7,702 nt of DNA from Leptolyngbya sp. SIO4C5. GTDB lineage: Bacteria > Cyanobacteriota > Cyanobacteriia > Phormidesmidales > Phormidesmidaceae. The stretch is from positions 1-7,702 of the forward strand of contig JAAHIC010000192.1 in the NCBI GenBank assembly GCA_010671965.1, read 5' to 3'. Shown one piece after another: positions 7,129 through 7,702 of the stretch. The notes under the pieces are model-generated. The model did no database searches, was not told where the DNA came from, and saw nothing but the letters and a program-made list of their open reading frames with translations. Every line of letters begins with the position of its first letter. The stretch's first letter is position 1. The position numbers and the translations under genes were made by a program.

Positions 7129-7193
7129 ATTATAGCTGTTCTTGTCAATACTTAATCGTTAGGAATACAGTAGAGATAACCTAGATCTCGACA

Positions 7194-7650
7194 CTATTGC
7201 TCATCAATTGCCTGCACAAGCACTCCGGCAAGCACTTCAAGATTGACTTGTGCTCTTAGATTTTGTAAACGAGTGAGGCAATAAACAACTTCTTTGAATT
7301 TTCTCGTACATTGCCTGCCTATGTTCCGCGATAGCTTTACCCGTTTCATCAATTAAACGCTGTCATTCTAGTTCGAGAGAGCCAAGCTGTGGCAATCTTT
7401 AGCCGCTTTTCAGTAATTTGTTCCCCTAGAATGTCAGAAAGCTTTTTCCAAAGTTTGCAGCCAACTAACTTTTCGATATATGGTGGGTTAGCAGGATGAA
7501 TTTATCTATAAGTCTTTCCTTGCCAAGAACCAGTAAAAATTTGCCTCTCTAAATCATTCAGACGCTTATTTGTGTGTTCTAAGACTTGTTGGTTAACTAA
7601 CTTTAAAATATCCTCAGCAGTAAGTTCAAATGGGGATAAGTCTTGGCCAT
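7194..7650 (-). pseudogene. broken gene: cyanobacterial STAND-type N-terminal HTH-like domain plus unknown helical tail
   Basis: Reading the minus strand from 7650, a protein of about 150 residues can be pieced together across three frames. Part A (7645-7505, then on to about 7385) contains SPFELTAEDILKLV, RLNDLERQIFTGSWQGKTY, YIEKLVGCKLWKKLSDILGE and ITEKRL. This matches, from memory, the helix-turn-helix-like N-terminal domain of cyanobacterial AAA/STAND (vWA-MoxR-associated) proteins. Part B (about 7380-7294) contains QRLIDETGKAIAEHRQAMYE; part C (7295-7197) contains KEVVYCLTRLQNLRAQ and ends at TAG 7194-7196. Both are helical, possibly coiled coil, and not recognised. Damage: the ATG at 7648-7650 is one base out of phase with part A, a TAA interrupts at 7502-7504 just after GKTYR, a frameshift lies near 7375-7400 with a TGA at 7363-7365, and another lies near 7294. 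The region is A+T-rich and lacks HIP1 sites, unlike its neighbours. Confidence 0.65.
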
Positions 7651-7702
7651 AGGATTAGTTATTAATGAAGGCTATCTGGAGTCACTCTTTCCTACAGCCG
7701 CA

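Noticed and set aside
7142..7171. Promoter-like TTGTCA, 18 bases, TACAGT on the plus strand after recQ
   Set aside because: No plus-strand gene follows, and such matches occur often by chance in A+T-rich DNA; an antisense transcript cannot be supported from sequence alone.
1..7702. tRNA, rRNA, insertion sequence ends, CRISPR arrays or phage attachment sites
   Set aside because: No cloverleaf-like segment, transposase, terminal inverted repeat pair or regular repeat-spacer pattern was seen.

Overview
The window looks like chromosomal DNA of a cyanobacterium. The octamer GCGATCGC (the HIP1 palindrome typical of many cyanobacterial genomes) occurs 17 times in 7.7 kb. There is also a PEP-CTERM exported protein, a RecQ helicase without C-terminal accessory domains, and the remains of a gene whose N-terminal domain resembles one I know from cyanobacterial STAND NTPases. 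No genus can be named from the sequence alone.

Layout. Positions 1-4161 form a plus-strand glycosyltransferase block: (1) a GT39/ArnT-like polytopic GT-C enzyme cut by the left window edge (1-1491); (2) a fragment matching only the C-terminal end of a GT87/DUF2029-type GT-C enzyme, probably a gene remnant (about 1511-1966); (3) a family 2 GT-A glycosyltransferase (1973-2890); (4) a second GT39-like polytopic protein (2944-4161). A 186-bp convergent gap follows. On the minus strand at 4348-5475 is a secreted beta-propeller-like protein with six repeats and a PEP-CTERM sorting tail. A 201-bp divergent gap separates it from recQ (5677-7128, plus strand). The last 570 bases are visibly more A+T-rich, contain no HIP1 site, and hold a minus-strand gene broken by a misplaced start, a nonsense codon and two frameshifts (7194-7650).

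How the genes may work together (inference). The GT2 enzyme is cytoplasmic-facing. The two GT39-like proteins would use polyprenyl-phosphate sugars at the periplasmic face. Together they suggest assembly or decoration of a surface glycan, glycolipid or glycoprotein. PEP-CTERM proteins are generally linked to exosortase and exopolysaccharide systems, so the nearby propeller protein may belong to the same envelope theme, but it is on the other strand and no exosortase is visible. RecQ is a housekeeping DNA repair enzyme with no evident link to the rest.

I see no convincing undescribed system. The observations most worth a second look are the broken gene at the right end, whose second half I do not recognise, and the GT87 stub in the glycosyltransferase block.
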